Origin: Saccoglossus kowalevskii
Taxonomy: Eukaryota > Hemichordata > Enteropneusta > Harrimaniidae
Assembly (NCBI RefSeq): GCF_000003605.2
Contig: NW_003127874.1
Span: 40,515-73,952 of the forward strand
Length of the DNA: 33,438 nt
Direction: 5' to 3'
Shown: in pieces, positions 1-10,060 of the stretch
Numbering within the stretch: the first letter of the stretch is position 1
Layout of the letters: each line of letters opens with the position of its first letter
Translations under genes and position numbers: made by a program
The notes under the pieces: model-generated
Seen by the model: the letters and a program-made list of their open reading frames with translations, nothing else
Database searches by the model: none
Told to the model about the DNA's origin: nothing

Positions 1-90
1 TCGCAAACATTTCTATGTTCAGTCACGGGATATTCAACTCTAGTTTAATTAAACTTAATTAAAGTGCAATTCTCCATTGTATTGCATTGT

Positions 91-115
91 AATTGAGTTT
101 AATTAAACTCCAATT
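91..115. repeat. 25-bp near-perfect palindrome
   Basis: The sequence from 91 to 115 reads almost the same on both strands, centred on TTTAATTAAA. It sits in an AT-rich block (1-240) with related TTAATTAAA words at 43-63 and an adjacent CCTATATAGG palindrome near 127-136. It could be the core of a degraded foldback element; no outer termini or target-site duplication were seen. Confidence 0.6.
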
Positions 116-161
116 AAAACGCAACCCTATATAGGAACGCGTTTTAATCGAGTTCATATCG

Positions 162-203
162 CAACTATATTAAAAGTTAATTCAACTATATTAAAAGTTG
201 ATT
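162..203. repeat. Tandem duplication of a 21-bp unit
   Basis: Two adjacent 21-bp copies, beginning CAACTATATTAAAAGTT, differ at one base. This is a recent local duplication with no coding sense. Confidence 0.8.
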
Positions 204-233
204 CAATAGTGGCTCCACAATTCAAGGGACACC

Positions 234-239
<6 letters not shown>

Positions 240-303
<64 letters not shown>

Positions 304-312
304 TGTGTGTGT

Positions 313-387
<75 letters not shown>
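240..387. repeat. (TG)n microsatellite, about 148 bp
   Basis: This is an almost pure TG dinucleotide run with two interruptions (TATG near 297 and GGG near 313). On the minus strand it makes an artificial Thr-His reading frame, which is not a gene. Interruptions normally mark an older array. Confidence 0.97.
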
Positions 388-388
<1 letters not shown>

Positions 389-545
389 TTAAAAAAAACT
401 TTATCGAATAGAATGGAATATTGCTTTTTTATTACAACGTTAAAAAAAATTTGACAATTCTTTTTTTGAAATCTACACATGTAGAAGGGATTAAATCTAA
501 ATACAAAACAAAAAGTGTAACAAACAAACAAGAAAAAGTAAACTA

Positions 546-923
546 CTGTGTTAATAATATTAGTTGCTCTTTTATTGTATATGCTGTTTTTATATAGTAA
601 TTGTAGGCATTCATAATAGATATAAATTTGTCCTTGTTTTTGACACCGTTGGTGTTATCAAACAAGGAATATATTTCCTGTCTTTCTGCTTCATAAAGTA
701 CACATTCTATGATAAAGTGTACTTCATTCTCTATTACATGGCACTTGATGCATTTTCTGTTCTCAATATTTGTTTTTGGTTGTGTATGTCTACCTGTTTC
801 TATATGTAATTTGTTGCTGCTCAGTCTGAATTTGCTTAGAATTCTGATTGCCTGTCTATCGTTATGCTGATCTATGTAGACTTCTTGTTTTATATCTTTT
901 TTTGAAAAGTTGATATGTTCTGA
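546..923 (-). pseudogene. LINE ORF2 C-terminal tail with CCHC knuckle
   Basis: An open stretch of about 126 codons ends at TAG (543-545). An in-frame TAA lies just upstream at 929-927, next to the hAT-type insertion, so there is no intact start. The cysteine/histidine cluster C-x2-C-x7-H-x4-C sits about midway, followed by an aromatic and lysine-rich C-terminus (NAYNYYIKTAY). In LINEs this segment follows the reverse transcriptase and is thought to aid RNA binding. It is a relic here, not a host gene. Confidence 0.7.
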
Positions 924-939
924 GTTTTAAATCTGCCCT

Positions 940-1089
940 CAGAGGCGGCGGCACGAAATGTTGCATCGAGGCGAAGTCTACTCGCCAACCTTGCGTCGAA
1001 GGCGCGATCTTACTAGAGGGTCCGGGGGTATGCTCCTCCCTAAAAATGGAAATCTAGACCCACTGAAACGCTATTTCCTGCATTTTGAC
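940..1089 (+). mobile_element. hAT-type MITE fragment inside the LINE
   Basis: The left edge begins CAGAGGCGGCGGCACG, which resembles the CAGNGGCGG-type terminal repeats of hAT elements. The body carries the phrase GGGTCCGGGGGTATGCTCC and then CCACTGAAACGC with TTTCCTGCATTTTGA. This combination recurs, to my knowledge, in repeats of many marine invertebrate genomes. The matching right terminus and the 8-bp target-site duplication were not found, so the right boundary (about 1089) is approximate and the copy is probably incomplete. LINE-like sequence flanks it on both sides. Confidence 0.55.
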
Positions 1090-1359
1090 TTGACTGTATA
1101 GGTTTTTTGAACTTGAAGATTAGCTTTGTGACATCTAGGTTAATACTGTATTCCTTTTAATTTGTGTTAGTCTTGATAGCCAATGATCGTCCTGGATGTG
1201 GTTTTGCATATCAATCAATGCATTGTATGCAATATTGTCTTCCTTCAATGAAACCAAGTGTCTGAAATATACAAGTGGCCGCCTACCGGGATCTATTCTG
1301 ACTGCTATGTTGGTGGTGTTGTTGCTAACATTCAAATTATGTCTACAATGAATTTAGAA

Positions 1360-1690
1360 CTGTATGATGTTGTGTCGATTTAAGCAGTTGACATAATTAA
1401 GCCTACATTGCAAACTGACCCATCATGGAAATGTATATTGTTTGTATAATCTCTCGCCTTGACGTGAAATGTGTGATAATTACACGTAGAACCACGATTT
1501 AGGGGGGGGGGGTAATAAACTTGTCTACCTGTATTGCACCAGTAAGAAAATATCATGATCATTAAAATAAAAATGACATTTTAAATTGTGCAAACAACTA
1601 CGCTATCACATCTCCCCTACGACTGACTGCGAAACGTTCCTGCCAGATCGGACAGCGCCCTCTCGTGCCAATCCCCCTACGGTTTAACTT
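1360..1690. other. Non-coding stretch, nothing recognised
   Basis: This stretch contains an 11-base G run (1502-1512) and the word AGCGCCCTCT near 1648, which also occurs at 11958 and, on the other strand, at 18144. No exon with flanking splice sites was seen. Confidence 0.5.
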
Positions 1691-1694
1691 AAAC

Positions 1695-1749
1695 TGGCCT
1701 CTTGCGGCTTGGTGCGCCATGACACTTGAGGCGGTAAGCAGGCAAGCGT
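1695..1749 (+). repeat. Dispersed repeat, copy 1 (partner at 21174-21229)
   Basis: About 50 bp match the segment at 21174-21229 with few changes, including GCGCCATGACACTTGA against ACGCCATGACACTTGA. Neither copy has the open frame of a protein domain. The second copy forms one arm of an inverted arrangement, so this is probably the end of a DNA transposon. Confidence 0.65.
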
Positions 1750-1904
1750 CATATTGGGCTTACGGGTGTACCATTCGACGTCACAAAATTAATTACCTTT
1801 TATCGATTATCAACAAAGTGACGTGTTACACGAAAATACGTATGGTCCAGCCCAATGATTGAAAGGAGTTTCGCGGTGAGGAAAATGGTCGATACGTTGT
1901 GCCT

Positions 1905-1933
1905 CAGACTACTATATACTTTATAGTAGTCTG
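1905..1933. repeat. Perfect 12-bp hairpin, 5-base loop
   Basis: CAGACTACTATA (1905-1916) pairs perfectly with TATAGTAGTCTG (1922-1933) around TACTT. No U-run or gene end lies beside it. It may be the remnant of a foldback element. Confidence 0.75.
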
Positions 1934-3697
1934 CGAATGTGAATACACAGAGTGTAGGTTTGTGAATTTTCTGATTGATCGAATGTTCCGTTGCAGGAGA
2001 GATATGAACAGTATGAATAATTTTGAATTACCTAAGTAAAACAAATCATGATGGAGGGACGGTGGCCTGGTTCAAATTTGTTATCTGAAGCCGGGATATA
2101 GAAACATTAACAAATGTGTTCACTTTAATGTTACATCCCGATTCATATGAGTCACATGTATGCCAAAATTAGCACACACATTATGTTTAAAAAAAAATAC
2201 CGCCGATGGCAGATTACATAAAACATCTCATTATACAACCAATGTGGGATATGGACTGGAAATCTAGTCTAGTGCACGTAAGGTCACGAGATTGTCAATT
2301 AAACAAACTTTATTGACACACCTAAATGGGAACGCGATATGTGGACAAACACATATTTTGTCATTTAAACAAGCGAAAGGAAATTCATTCACTGGTGCAT
2401 GGTCTTTTGACCTCTGATGAGATTCTTAAGAAATGTTAAATAAATGAAAAGATGCACGGTTAAGGTATGCCAACTTTATATTCAGATTACCCTAGACACA
2501 AACTGCCAGGACCGATATGTTATACAGTTATATATACTACTAAATGTAGAAATGAAATTACGAAAAACAAAAGTTAGAAAATAAGAACGTAAGAACATGT
2601 AGAACAACTACAAATTAGGTCAACTAATCCACATATGCTTCAAATCGTTGGTCGGCCAAATTTTGCTCACCAAATCAGATAAGGAGTTCTTGTAAATCTT
2701 ATGAAAAATGCCTCATTTTAAACTTGTAAGAGCCCACACTTATTGGTGGGTCGAGGATTCAGCTAATAATAATTTGTTAATACTTGTATTTAAAAGTCGG
2801 TGAATTCTTTAAAACGTGGAATGGAAATAAATACACCGCTATAATACTGAAAAGATGTGTATTTATTGTACGGCTTTTTTAATATTAATTTTATTTTATT
2901 TGTACTATCATTTGTAATCATTATTATTTTCAATTGTTTATCATTTATATTAATGATATGGATATTGTGAATGTAGTTGCCTTCAAATTATAACCTAAAT
3001 ATAAGTGACATTCAACATATCAATGTACTGTCATTTCAAATTAAAGAACAAGAAACTAAAGAATAAATATTCTATAGTTTTGTGAATTTATTAAAAGTAT
3101 GAGCTTATGAAAAATAATATTTCGTTAAAAATTCAGACTGATTAAAATAAGACTAGTTGGAGGCTTCATTTATTTATTTTCCATTTTTTTTAAATATGTA
3201 TTTAATTCTTTATTTTTCATATATTTTTTATTGTATTTATCATTTATTTTTAGTTTTGGTGGTGTGTGAATAGTTAAATAATACAAAAAAATGTAATAAC
3301 TATAAAAAATATAATAATATAATATAGAACTAATAAAATAAAATATATAAAATTAAAAAAAAGAACACCATACAACATACCATATTTTAATCCGGTTACT
3401 TTGGTTGACATTTGTGTTTCTAAATAAGTTATCAAACAATATTATAAATAATCAAACACAATTTGGAAAAGAAATTCATAGTAATTCCTGTACACCTCTT
3501 GGGTAATTTAAATGTATGTTGTGTCGATTTGTTACTTTACTTTAAAAAAATGTGCTGTATGATTGTTACTGCTGGACAAGTAAACAACCCCCTACAGAAT
3601 AAAAATATTAAAAATAGTATATTCCAGACAGGAAATGAAACCTAGAAGATTATAAATTAAACACTAAAAAGTCAAACCTGCAAAAAAATTAAACGGG
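1934..3697. other. AT-rich non-coding DNA
   Basis: This is a long stretch without convincing exons or transposon termini. The region around 3160-3370 is extremely AT-rich. The short frame at 3463-3645 has no protein-like features. If the type II membrane exon at 4388-4280 is real, this stretch would be intron of that gene. Confidence 0.5.

Positions 3698-3733
<36 letters not shown>
3698..3733. repeat. (GATA)9 microsatellite
   Basis: Nine uninterrupted GATA units lie in AT-rich DNA. This is a simple tandem repeat of likely high variability. Confidence 0.97.
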
Positions 3734-4279
3734 TTTAACCATTAGTTGTACGATGAGACAGCGTATTGTAATGGAATCGTGTGTCACTATAAATGAATAA
3801 TTCGAGTCTTTGTCATTCGACAACAATTTTAAGCCGTTGTGATCTTTTGTTATTTTGGCCAATGTGGCTCAAATACATGTACATTTTTGTAATCATAAAC
3901 GTTCTGCTGTGCATCACAGACTATATCTCGAATTGATCAGGGTATAACGTTTAGGACTCAACACTATTTCCCTTCCGGAAATACTGTCGCAGAGGAAGGC
4001 AATAACGTGAATTATAAACCTCAATGTCACTTAGAGGAGCATCTACGCCAGTCATTGTTCGTTCAGTCGGCCGTCGTTTCATTATTATATGTTCGTATGG
4101 ATTGTCGGTTTCAGTGTTATTTGGAGGGTGCTTAGGGAGGCGTAAAATGAGCTATTATTAGGAGGGAGCGTGTGCGGATCATTGTTTTAGTGACAATGAA
4201 TTGGAATCAAACCAAACATAGTAAAGCTCCACAGTTTTATCTCTGACCAATGAGGGACTGGGAATGCTCATTAACTTAC

Positions 4280-4388
4280 AGGTGCAATAATATGAGGTCA
4301 TTACGAGGATACAGAAAAGAATGCACAAAGACAGTACAGCGCAAAATATCGATCGATTATTATACATCTTTTCCTCCCAATGATGCAT
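4280..4388 (-). CDS. Candidate first coding exon of a type II membrane protein
   Basis: Reading leftwards from ATG at 4388, the exon encodes about 36 residues. A short tail (MHHWEEKMYNNR) is followed by a strongly hydrophobic segment (SIFCAVLSLCILFCILVM and a few more residues). A strong GTAAGT donor follows at once (4279-4274), leaving one base over (phase 1). An in-frame TAA lies upstream, and the ATG has A at -3. A short charged tail plus one membrane span is the usual start of Golgi glycosyltransferases, sulfotransferases and other type II proteins; this is inference from shape only. A second in-frame ATG lies seven codons on. The next exon should start with two bases completing a codon at a position below 4270, possibly outside the window. 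I found no convincing partner, so the product is unknown. Confidence 0.4.
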
Positions 4389-4389
4389 T

Positions 4390-5918
4390 ATGGGAATGCT
4401 GAAATCCAAAATCCAAAAAGTTTACAACAGAATCGGCGAACTTGATGGCAGCTATGTTTGTTTTTATTATTGGAATTATTTGGAATTCCCGTTTCCTAAT
4501 ATGCTAGGATGAAAATACCCCGTAAAATACCGCAAAATTACGACACGCTGTAATTTACGGCATCACGGTGACAGATGTATAATAATACTAAATGCTATTC
4601 TCAAATGTCGGGAAAATCCTAACGTATTTCTAACGATTTTTTTCAGGAAAAAAAACGTTGAATAATCCGCATACTCCGGATGCCGGATATATCCAATGAT
4701 TTTCCCAGGAAAGCAAACTGGCGTTACATGGCCAATCAATATTAATTATTCTCTCTCCAATTCTCCAAGTTTATAAAATTATTAATTTCTTGGTAATAAT
4801 ACAGCTGCCAAATTTGACCAAGTTTCGTCAAGCTGTGAATAATCTACATGCTACAAAGAATAGCGCCACCGACAGACGTGAATATTTGTAAACCTTGAAA
4901 AATGCCACTTTTCGAATTAAAATGCGAATTTATTGTCAAACTTGATAAATACATCTTCAATGTAATAGTTAGTATTTCCGTCAATCTTGACGATATTTTT
5001 GATAGAGCATTTATTGCACCATACCCTGATGTTCCAACTACAAGAGTGAATCTCTTCCTTGACCTTGAAATGTCGGTAAACCAATGTGTATACAGCCGTG
5101 GTATAGTCCAAGCCATGTACATACCAGATTGTTTTACATGTTCTTACAATTGACAATGTAAATAAAACCTCCAAGTGTAACCAGACGATCGTAAAACTTG
5201 TACCCAATTTAGTATAATAATGCAATCAAAATGTTTCCCCCCAAATGCAGACATACACTAAGACATGGTCATGCAAATATTTGTACAATTCTACCAATTT
5301 GAACGTGCTGTTTAGAAACTTCGTAACGTGATGTTCCGACCCCGAGGCTGGACTGAATACTAATTTTGGATTGTAAAACGTGGTCACCCTGGCAATCACA
5401 TACCTGTAAACTTGTTACGACAGATGGGATGTTCTATTGTGACAGCCCAACGAGTTGCCTAGCGACACAATGTTGTTATATACACACAGACAATAAATGG
5501 ATAAAAGACTGCCGTTAAATAGTCAATACAACAAGTTTTCCTTTCCCGTCATTTGAAATGAGACTCGTTCTCGTATGGTTCACATTCAACCTTAGGAAGG
5601 TCACGCAGTGTTTTGGTTACCTCGCCTAACAGAAACTAAATCACGTTCAATGGGCACACATTTGATATACCATTGATCGAAGTGGGCACAATAATAAACT
5701 AACACCACATGTACTGAATAATCACCCACCTTGCAATTGTACATTATGAATGGCAACTACTGGATATAGGCTCAATATTTTCGTTGCCATCATGCTAACG
5801 ATATGAAAATATTAGGTTATAATCGGTACGAACACAGGCAGGCACGCACGCACTATATTATTTTTCCAGTCACACGCGCATGCATACAAATTACTTAACA
5901 GAAAAAGAACATCAACAA
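4390..5918. other. Intergenic stretch, no gene called
   Basis: The region 4844-5225 is open in three frames on both strands, which suggests compositional chance or an old repeat, not a gene. No matching splice sites or domain motifs were seen. A short foldback around GTAAAATACCG lies near 4520-4560. The remainder is ordinary AT-rich DNA with no transposon termini that I could pair. Confidence 0.5.
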
Positions 5919-5924
5919 TTTATT
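5919..5924 (-). terminator. Possible poly(A) signal of the PLAC8-like gene
   Basis: TTTATT on the plus strand is AATAAA on the minus strand, about 390 bases after the stop codon at 6311. A nearer match lies at about 6152-6157. Either could serve; AATAAA is common in AT-rich DNA, so this is weak evidence. Confidence 0.3.
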
Positions 5925-6310
5925 TCTAATATATTGATCGATATTAACAGAAATATGAAAATAAGAAAAATAGTTCGAGTGTGATCTTATAAAAAAAACA
6001 GATAAAGTGAAGAACCACAAAGCAAGTACATACTAAACTCAATTACTGAAGATTGACTTACGATTCGTTAATATTGACGATTAAGTATCAAATATTTTAC
6101 ATACTGTACAAATATCTTTTTCAGTTAAGAAAAAAAAACTAACGCATATATTTTATTTTTAAAATGACTTCTTCCAAATGAAGCTTTTCCGTAGGGGGTT
6201 GGTATTGCAAAATATACACAAAAATGGCCGATGTTATCCTGATGATGATGATGGTGGCGTTGTGTTGTAATAGACGTTTCGCTTCGGCTTCGATTAAACG
6301 GGGAGGTGAT

Positions 6311-8392
6311 CTATTCTCGGCCCATTGCCTGGCCACCAGGAGATCCCTCTTGCACTTCCTGGAAAAATAAAATGTGAATTAGTATCATTTTAATTGTCAA
6401 ATTGGTTAAAATGTGTCAAATTAATAAAATGTGCTAGGTCGTCGTTTGTGTGTTATAAATGTTGAATCGCCAAAATACCACAATTCGTACAATTTCTTTA
6501 GTCTGTAATATAACAGATTTCTGTATCAATTTGTCGAAATTAAATACATATTTTTGTATCAATCTATCGAAATCAAATGCATATCTTACTGTTAAAAGAC
6601 ACTGAACTATAATTTGACTATAATGTCTGCAATGTTAGCAATTGCAATTCGAACCGCGTAAAACTACACGTATCACAATTCACTTAGTGTCACCTTTAGC
6701 ACATCCGACGAAATATAACCTGTCAAAAGATTCAGGACAAAGGGTTTCTCAAGGTCTCTCCCTTATGAGGAACTGTAAAACTTTTATGGGTTATTCAATA
6801 CTATCTGTAGTGTGGTAAAAAGGACGCGATGGGCTATTGTGCAGTTCCAGTATATATCTTATCGTATATCTTAAGCGAAGCTTGGACCCCCCCCCCCCAC
6901 AATACATTTTGCTGGATCCGCCACTGAGTATATATTCTAACATTCCAACTTACCCTGGCTTCTTGCACAAAGGCACATAGCGCACAGAACCAATGCATGA
7001 GACAATCGTTTCCGAACGAACCCTGCAAAAACAAATGTAAATATTACAATATAGTATTTATGGAACCACGCGTGTAGCCTTCGGTGATAGAACATCAACA
7101 TATCGTCCACCTTCATCAACGTATACCTGCCAGTTACATCGCATTGAAATGGACACAATCTTGAGAGTGTTAAATATGAATGCATTTATTTTATTTTTCT
7201 TTGATAATAAATTTACGTAGTGTTCGTACAGATTGATTTATGTTAATGGAAGGAGGTCTGTGAAGTAGGCTACAGTCTGACAGGCCAACAGATTTATTTG
7301 CTGCCAATCTGCACAATACACCCAACCACCACCTGCTGCATTGCTCGGCAAGTATGGAAGTCAAACATTCCAATACCACCAAGTCATCTGATTTCGGGGC
7401 GAGTTCAACGAATTATGTTCATTCGGTGTTTAGAGTGAATAGGATCCTTCTATTGGTATATAGGTAGGTCAATTTAGTGTATCCTGCAAAAATCGCCAAA
7501 TCGGTAAACCGAGGGGTTCCGAAACTGGGAAAAATAATAGTTTAGCCCGCGAACACGCGAACATCAGTCAGCTAAAGGAGATTCGTTCGGAAAATAAAAC
7601 TTGCGATGATCACGGGAAACGTAGCTAGGACAACTTAGTAACGAGTATTGTTGGCATTGACCCCCAACATGCAAAAACAGGAAAAAGGGCGGGAAGCCCT
7701 GCCGCTGCCGCCACCGCCCGTCGGCTTATTATTGTTTGGATAAAATTGCTGTTCCGACATGTCCTTAATTAATATTAATATGGCCGCGATAAACTAATTC
7801 CCGAGAATATATCACTTAATAATTAACAAAGATGGCTTTCTACATGTATCTGTTTCATAGCCTGCGTAGGCTAACTGACAGTCACGTGACCAAGTATATT
7901 CAATGAACCATGCCAATAAATTAATTAACGCCTCTAGTGCGTTTTGCTAGATATGCATTCTGAACGAAGCTATCAAAGATGACTGTTTATAAGGAATGAA
8001 TAAAACGGTGCAGCGAATTTGAAGTTGTCAGTACATCAATCCATGCATGTCCTTGGGAAAGTGAAAAAGCTTGAACCAACAACTTCAAGGCGTTGTCCGT
8101 GATTAACGATTCATGTTGGCAACTAGCACAAATTTGACTTTACCGCGTGCCCGTAATCAGAACATGTTGATATACTTACATCAATTCCTTTCTGTTCCCT
8201 GATCTTTCCACGGATTACTGCCGAGAAGTAAATACCACACGGTCCGCACATTGATAGAATGGCATATTTGATACAACTCTCGCCAACAGCTTCTGCATTT
8301 TTACCAGCGGTATAGCACGGCACAAAATACGTGATGGCACATAGACCAATATTGCCGAAGCAACTGAAAAGACCGTTAGACCATTCACCCAT
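6311..8392 (-). CDS. PLAC8/cornifelin-family cysteine-rich protein (3 exons)
   Basis: Exons run 8392-8180 (71 codons), 7022-6954 (23 codons) and 6358-6311 (15 codons plus TAG), giving 109 residues. All junctions are phase 0: donors GTAAGT at 8179 and GTAAGT at 6953, acceptors TTTTTGCAG and TTTTTCCAG. ATG 8392 is preceded in frame by a TGA. The protein opens MGEWSNGLFSCF and has the family core PCYTAGKNAEAVGESC (25-40) and IRGKIREQKGID (60-71). Exon 2 opens GSFGNDCLMHWFCALC and ends VQEAR. Cysteines lie at 11, 18, 26, 40, 49, 52, 78, 84 and 87. Two hydrophobic stretches (about 17-27 and 45-60) fit membrane association. The family ranges from placenta-specific 8 and cornifelin in vertebrates to plant cell-number/cadmium-resistance proteins, so no one function can be assigned. 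Length and order match family members and it looks intact. Intron 2 holds a small transposon fragment. Confidence 0.92.
6857..6926 (-). mobile_element. 70-bp hAT-type terminus with 8-bp flanking repeat
   Basis: On the minus strand the insert begins CAGTGGCGGATCCAGC, a hAT-type terminal sequence. It continues into a 12-base C tract as read on the plus strand (6887-6898). It is flanked by AGTATATA at 6849-6856 and 6927-6934, an 8-bp direct repeat of the size hAT elements make. The other end lacks the matching inverted terminus, so the insert is a deleted copy, or the flanking repeat is partly chance in an AT-rich setting. It lies in intron 2 of the PLAC8-like gene, 27 bases downstream of that intron's donor. 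Confidence 0.6.
7023..8179 (-). other. Intron 1 of the PLAC8-like gene
   Basis: This 1157-bp intron contains a GC-rich patch at 7687-7727 (GCCGCTGCCGCCACCGCCCG), unusual against its AT-rich surroundings, and a palindromic TTAATTAATATTAATA near 7766. No other exon or element was recognised. Confidence 0.6.
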
Positions 8393-8834
8393 TTTTTGAG
8401 AGTTGAAACTTCAAATATTGAGGGGAGAAAATGGAGTGACAATGGAAACAGGCCGCTGCTGGTAACGAACAGAAAAGGTGTGTAGCAGTCGTTCGTGCGA
8501 ATTGAGTAAGCCTCGAAGTGAGAGAGTGACTATGGCAACATGAAATTTAAATACGAAGGGATCTTTTGTGTATATTGCATGACAACCGATGTCAACACCC
8601 TTTTTGATTGGCCGGTATAACAATGAAAGTTCAATGCGATAAGTGGGACAATGTTGTTATAACAAAAACGCACGATCTATACATCAAGTTTACCCATTGT
8701 CATTATAACTACATTTAGGTTGTGCTATATAATATTTGAGTGAGTGTCCGTCAGTGTCCACATTACCCATCGCTTTGACAGCCACGCTTGCGGGCATGTT
8801 TACCGCACTGTAAAAAAAAAAATGTGCGAGAGCT
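8393..8834 (-). promoter_or_regulatory. Presumed 5' flank of the PLAC8-like gene
   Basis: This is the region upstream of ATG 8392. No clear TATA box or 5' UTR splice acceptor could be singled out. The open frames here (8215-8442 and 8411-8623) have no protein-like character. Promoter identity is inferred from position alone. Confidence 0.3.
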
Positions 8835-8859
8835 CACGGTTACTAAAAAAGTAACCGTG
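8835..8859. repeat. 9-bp hairpin CACGGTTAC/GTAACCGTG
   Basis: Perfect 9-bp arms (8835-8843 and 8851-8859) surround a TAAAAAA loop. Shortly downstream (about 8882) the phrase GGTCTATGGT recurs, which is also part of a hairpin near 32787-32796. The two places may share a dispersed foldback repeat. Confidence 0.6.
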
Positions 8860-9104
8860 GTGGACTAGTACAAGTACTTGAGGTCTATGGTCAAACCCTA
8901 CAATCTCTGAATAGTAAAAGATTAGATTAGAGATACAATTATTCCCCCTCAAATAATAATAATGCCTCTGAATCACAGAGTCGACACCACCTCATCACTG
9001 TAATACAATGTATTGTGCTACCACAGACCGTATAGTACAATACAGTACATGAGTTGTCTAACAACTGTTGCTATTTGGGAAATCGAACCATCACATATTA
9101 TTAA

Positions 9105-9607
9105 GGCAGCTCGCCATACCATTAAAAACAACATACTCAAAACAACTCGAAATCCAGCACTGGGTTAGGCCTTACTGTAATTTAAAAAATTATGAACTAC
9201 AAGTATATGGCTGTCGAATTAATTTTTCCACAAACGACCTTGGAAAATAACAAAAATACGTGTCGCGAGCCCTGAGTAGTTTAAAATTGGTTTCTATGAC
9301 AGAAACCTTTCACCATATCTCAACATTTTGAGTGGTAACCTATGCTAAAAAATGTTATGTAGTGTTATGAGAGCTAATATAACTTTCACGAAAAATTTGA
9401 GAATTTTGAATTATAGTATAAGTTAGTTTACACGGAATCATATGGAAACTGTTAGAAAATGACCGCTTTTTAGATTATTTTGCATGTTTTTTTTTTAAAA
9501 AACACGGCCTTTTTCTGCATGAATGATTTGCATGTATGTTAATCATTACGTAACAATTACACACTGTGAACATTTTTTATGTTTTAACGGCACGTTAGCG
9601 AACTGCC
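9105..9607. mobile_element. 503-bp TTAA-flanked inverted-repeat element
   Basis: The left terminus GGCAGCTCGCCA and the inverted right terminus GGCAGTTCGCTA match at 10 of 12 positions. Both ends are bordered directly by TTAA (9101-9104 and 9608-9611). A TTAA duplication is the mark of piggyBac and Kolobok superfamilies; the termini alone do not let me choose. No transposase frame is present, so it is a non-autonomous copy. Confidence 0.75.
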
Positions 9608-9611
9608 TTAA

Positions 9612-10060
9612 TAGACATGTTGAAAGTGTTGACATATTACGTTGCTAATCGGAAGCTGGTTGTGCCATAGCAATAAGAAAACAGAAACACGCAACTGTAT
9701 TTTTTTCACGTAACCCGTGTTATAATTCCCTATCCATATTCACGCCATCATGTCATGTTATAGAAGAGGGACATGTATCCGGGGGTGTAGCTACACAAAA
9801 TAAACCAACCTTTGACGTCTGAATATATTCAGAATAATTATTTTTTTATTAAAAGTGAATTGTTTTTACGAGTGACACTAATTAAAAATAGGATAGGCAC
9901 AAAAAGAGAAAGTTATCTACAAGGAAACAACATTGTTTTAATAGTTTTAATCATATTCAGAAACAATACACCCCAGTCCACCCGCCACACTGTGACACAG
10001 CAACACTTATGAAAGGCATAAAAACGCGCTAAAAGGTAGCAACGAAAACTGTTTTCAGAC
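9612..10060. other. Spacer between two transposons
   Basis: AT-rich DNA without exon or transposon signals. The frame at 9812-10012 shows no domain or splice support. Confidence 0.5.

Larger units (their letters stand above)
543..1340 (-). mobile_element. Decayed LINE (non-LTR retrotransposon) 3' fragment
   Basis: Two minus-strand stretches appear to be neighbouring parts of the C-terminal end of a LINE ORF2, beyond the reverse-transcriptase core. The upstream part (about 1335-1135) includes GRRPLVYFRHLV and a stop at 1137-1135. A short shifted frame seems to continue the protein after that stop. The downstream part (923-546) runs about 126 residues to a TAG at 545-543. It holds SKFRLSSNKLHIETGR and a zinc-knuckle-like C-x2-C-x7-H-x4-C (KCIKC ... 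VHFIIEC), which is typical of LINE ORF2 tails in marine invertebrates. A hAT-type fragment (940 to about 1089) separates them. No RT or endonuclease domain is present, so this is a 5'-truncated dead copy. Family assignment (CR1/I/Jockey-like group) is from memory of the tail motif. Confidence 0.72.

Noticed and set aside
154-531. Open frame rich in Thr-His on the minus strand
   Set aside because: It is a translation of the (TG)n microsatellite.
4844-5225. Overlapping frames of 83-102 codons on both strands
   Set aside because: They are open in three frames at once, with no splice sites, domain motifs or consistent start context. More likely chance or an old repeat.
6139-6336. 65-codon minus-strand frame (MARQWAENR...)
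   Set aside because: It overlaps the true third exon of the PLAC8-like gene in another register. The phase-0 splice junction selects the frame ending at 6311.
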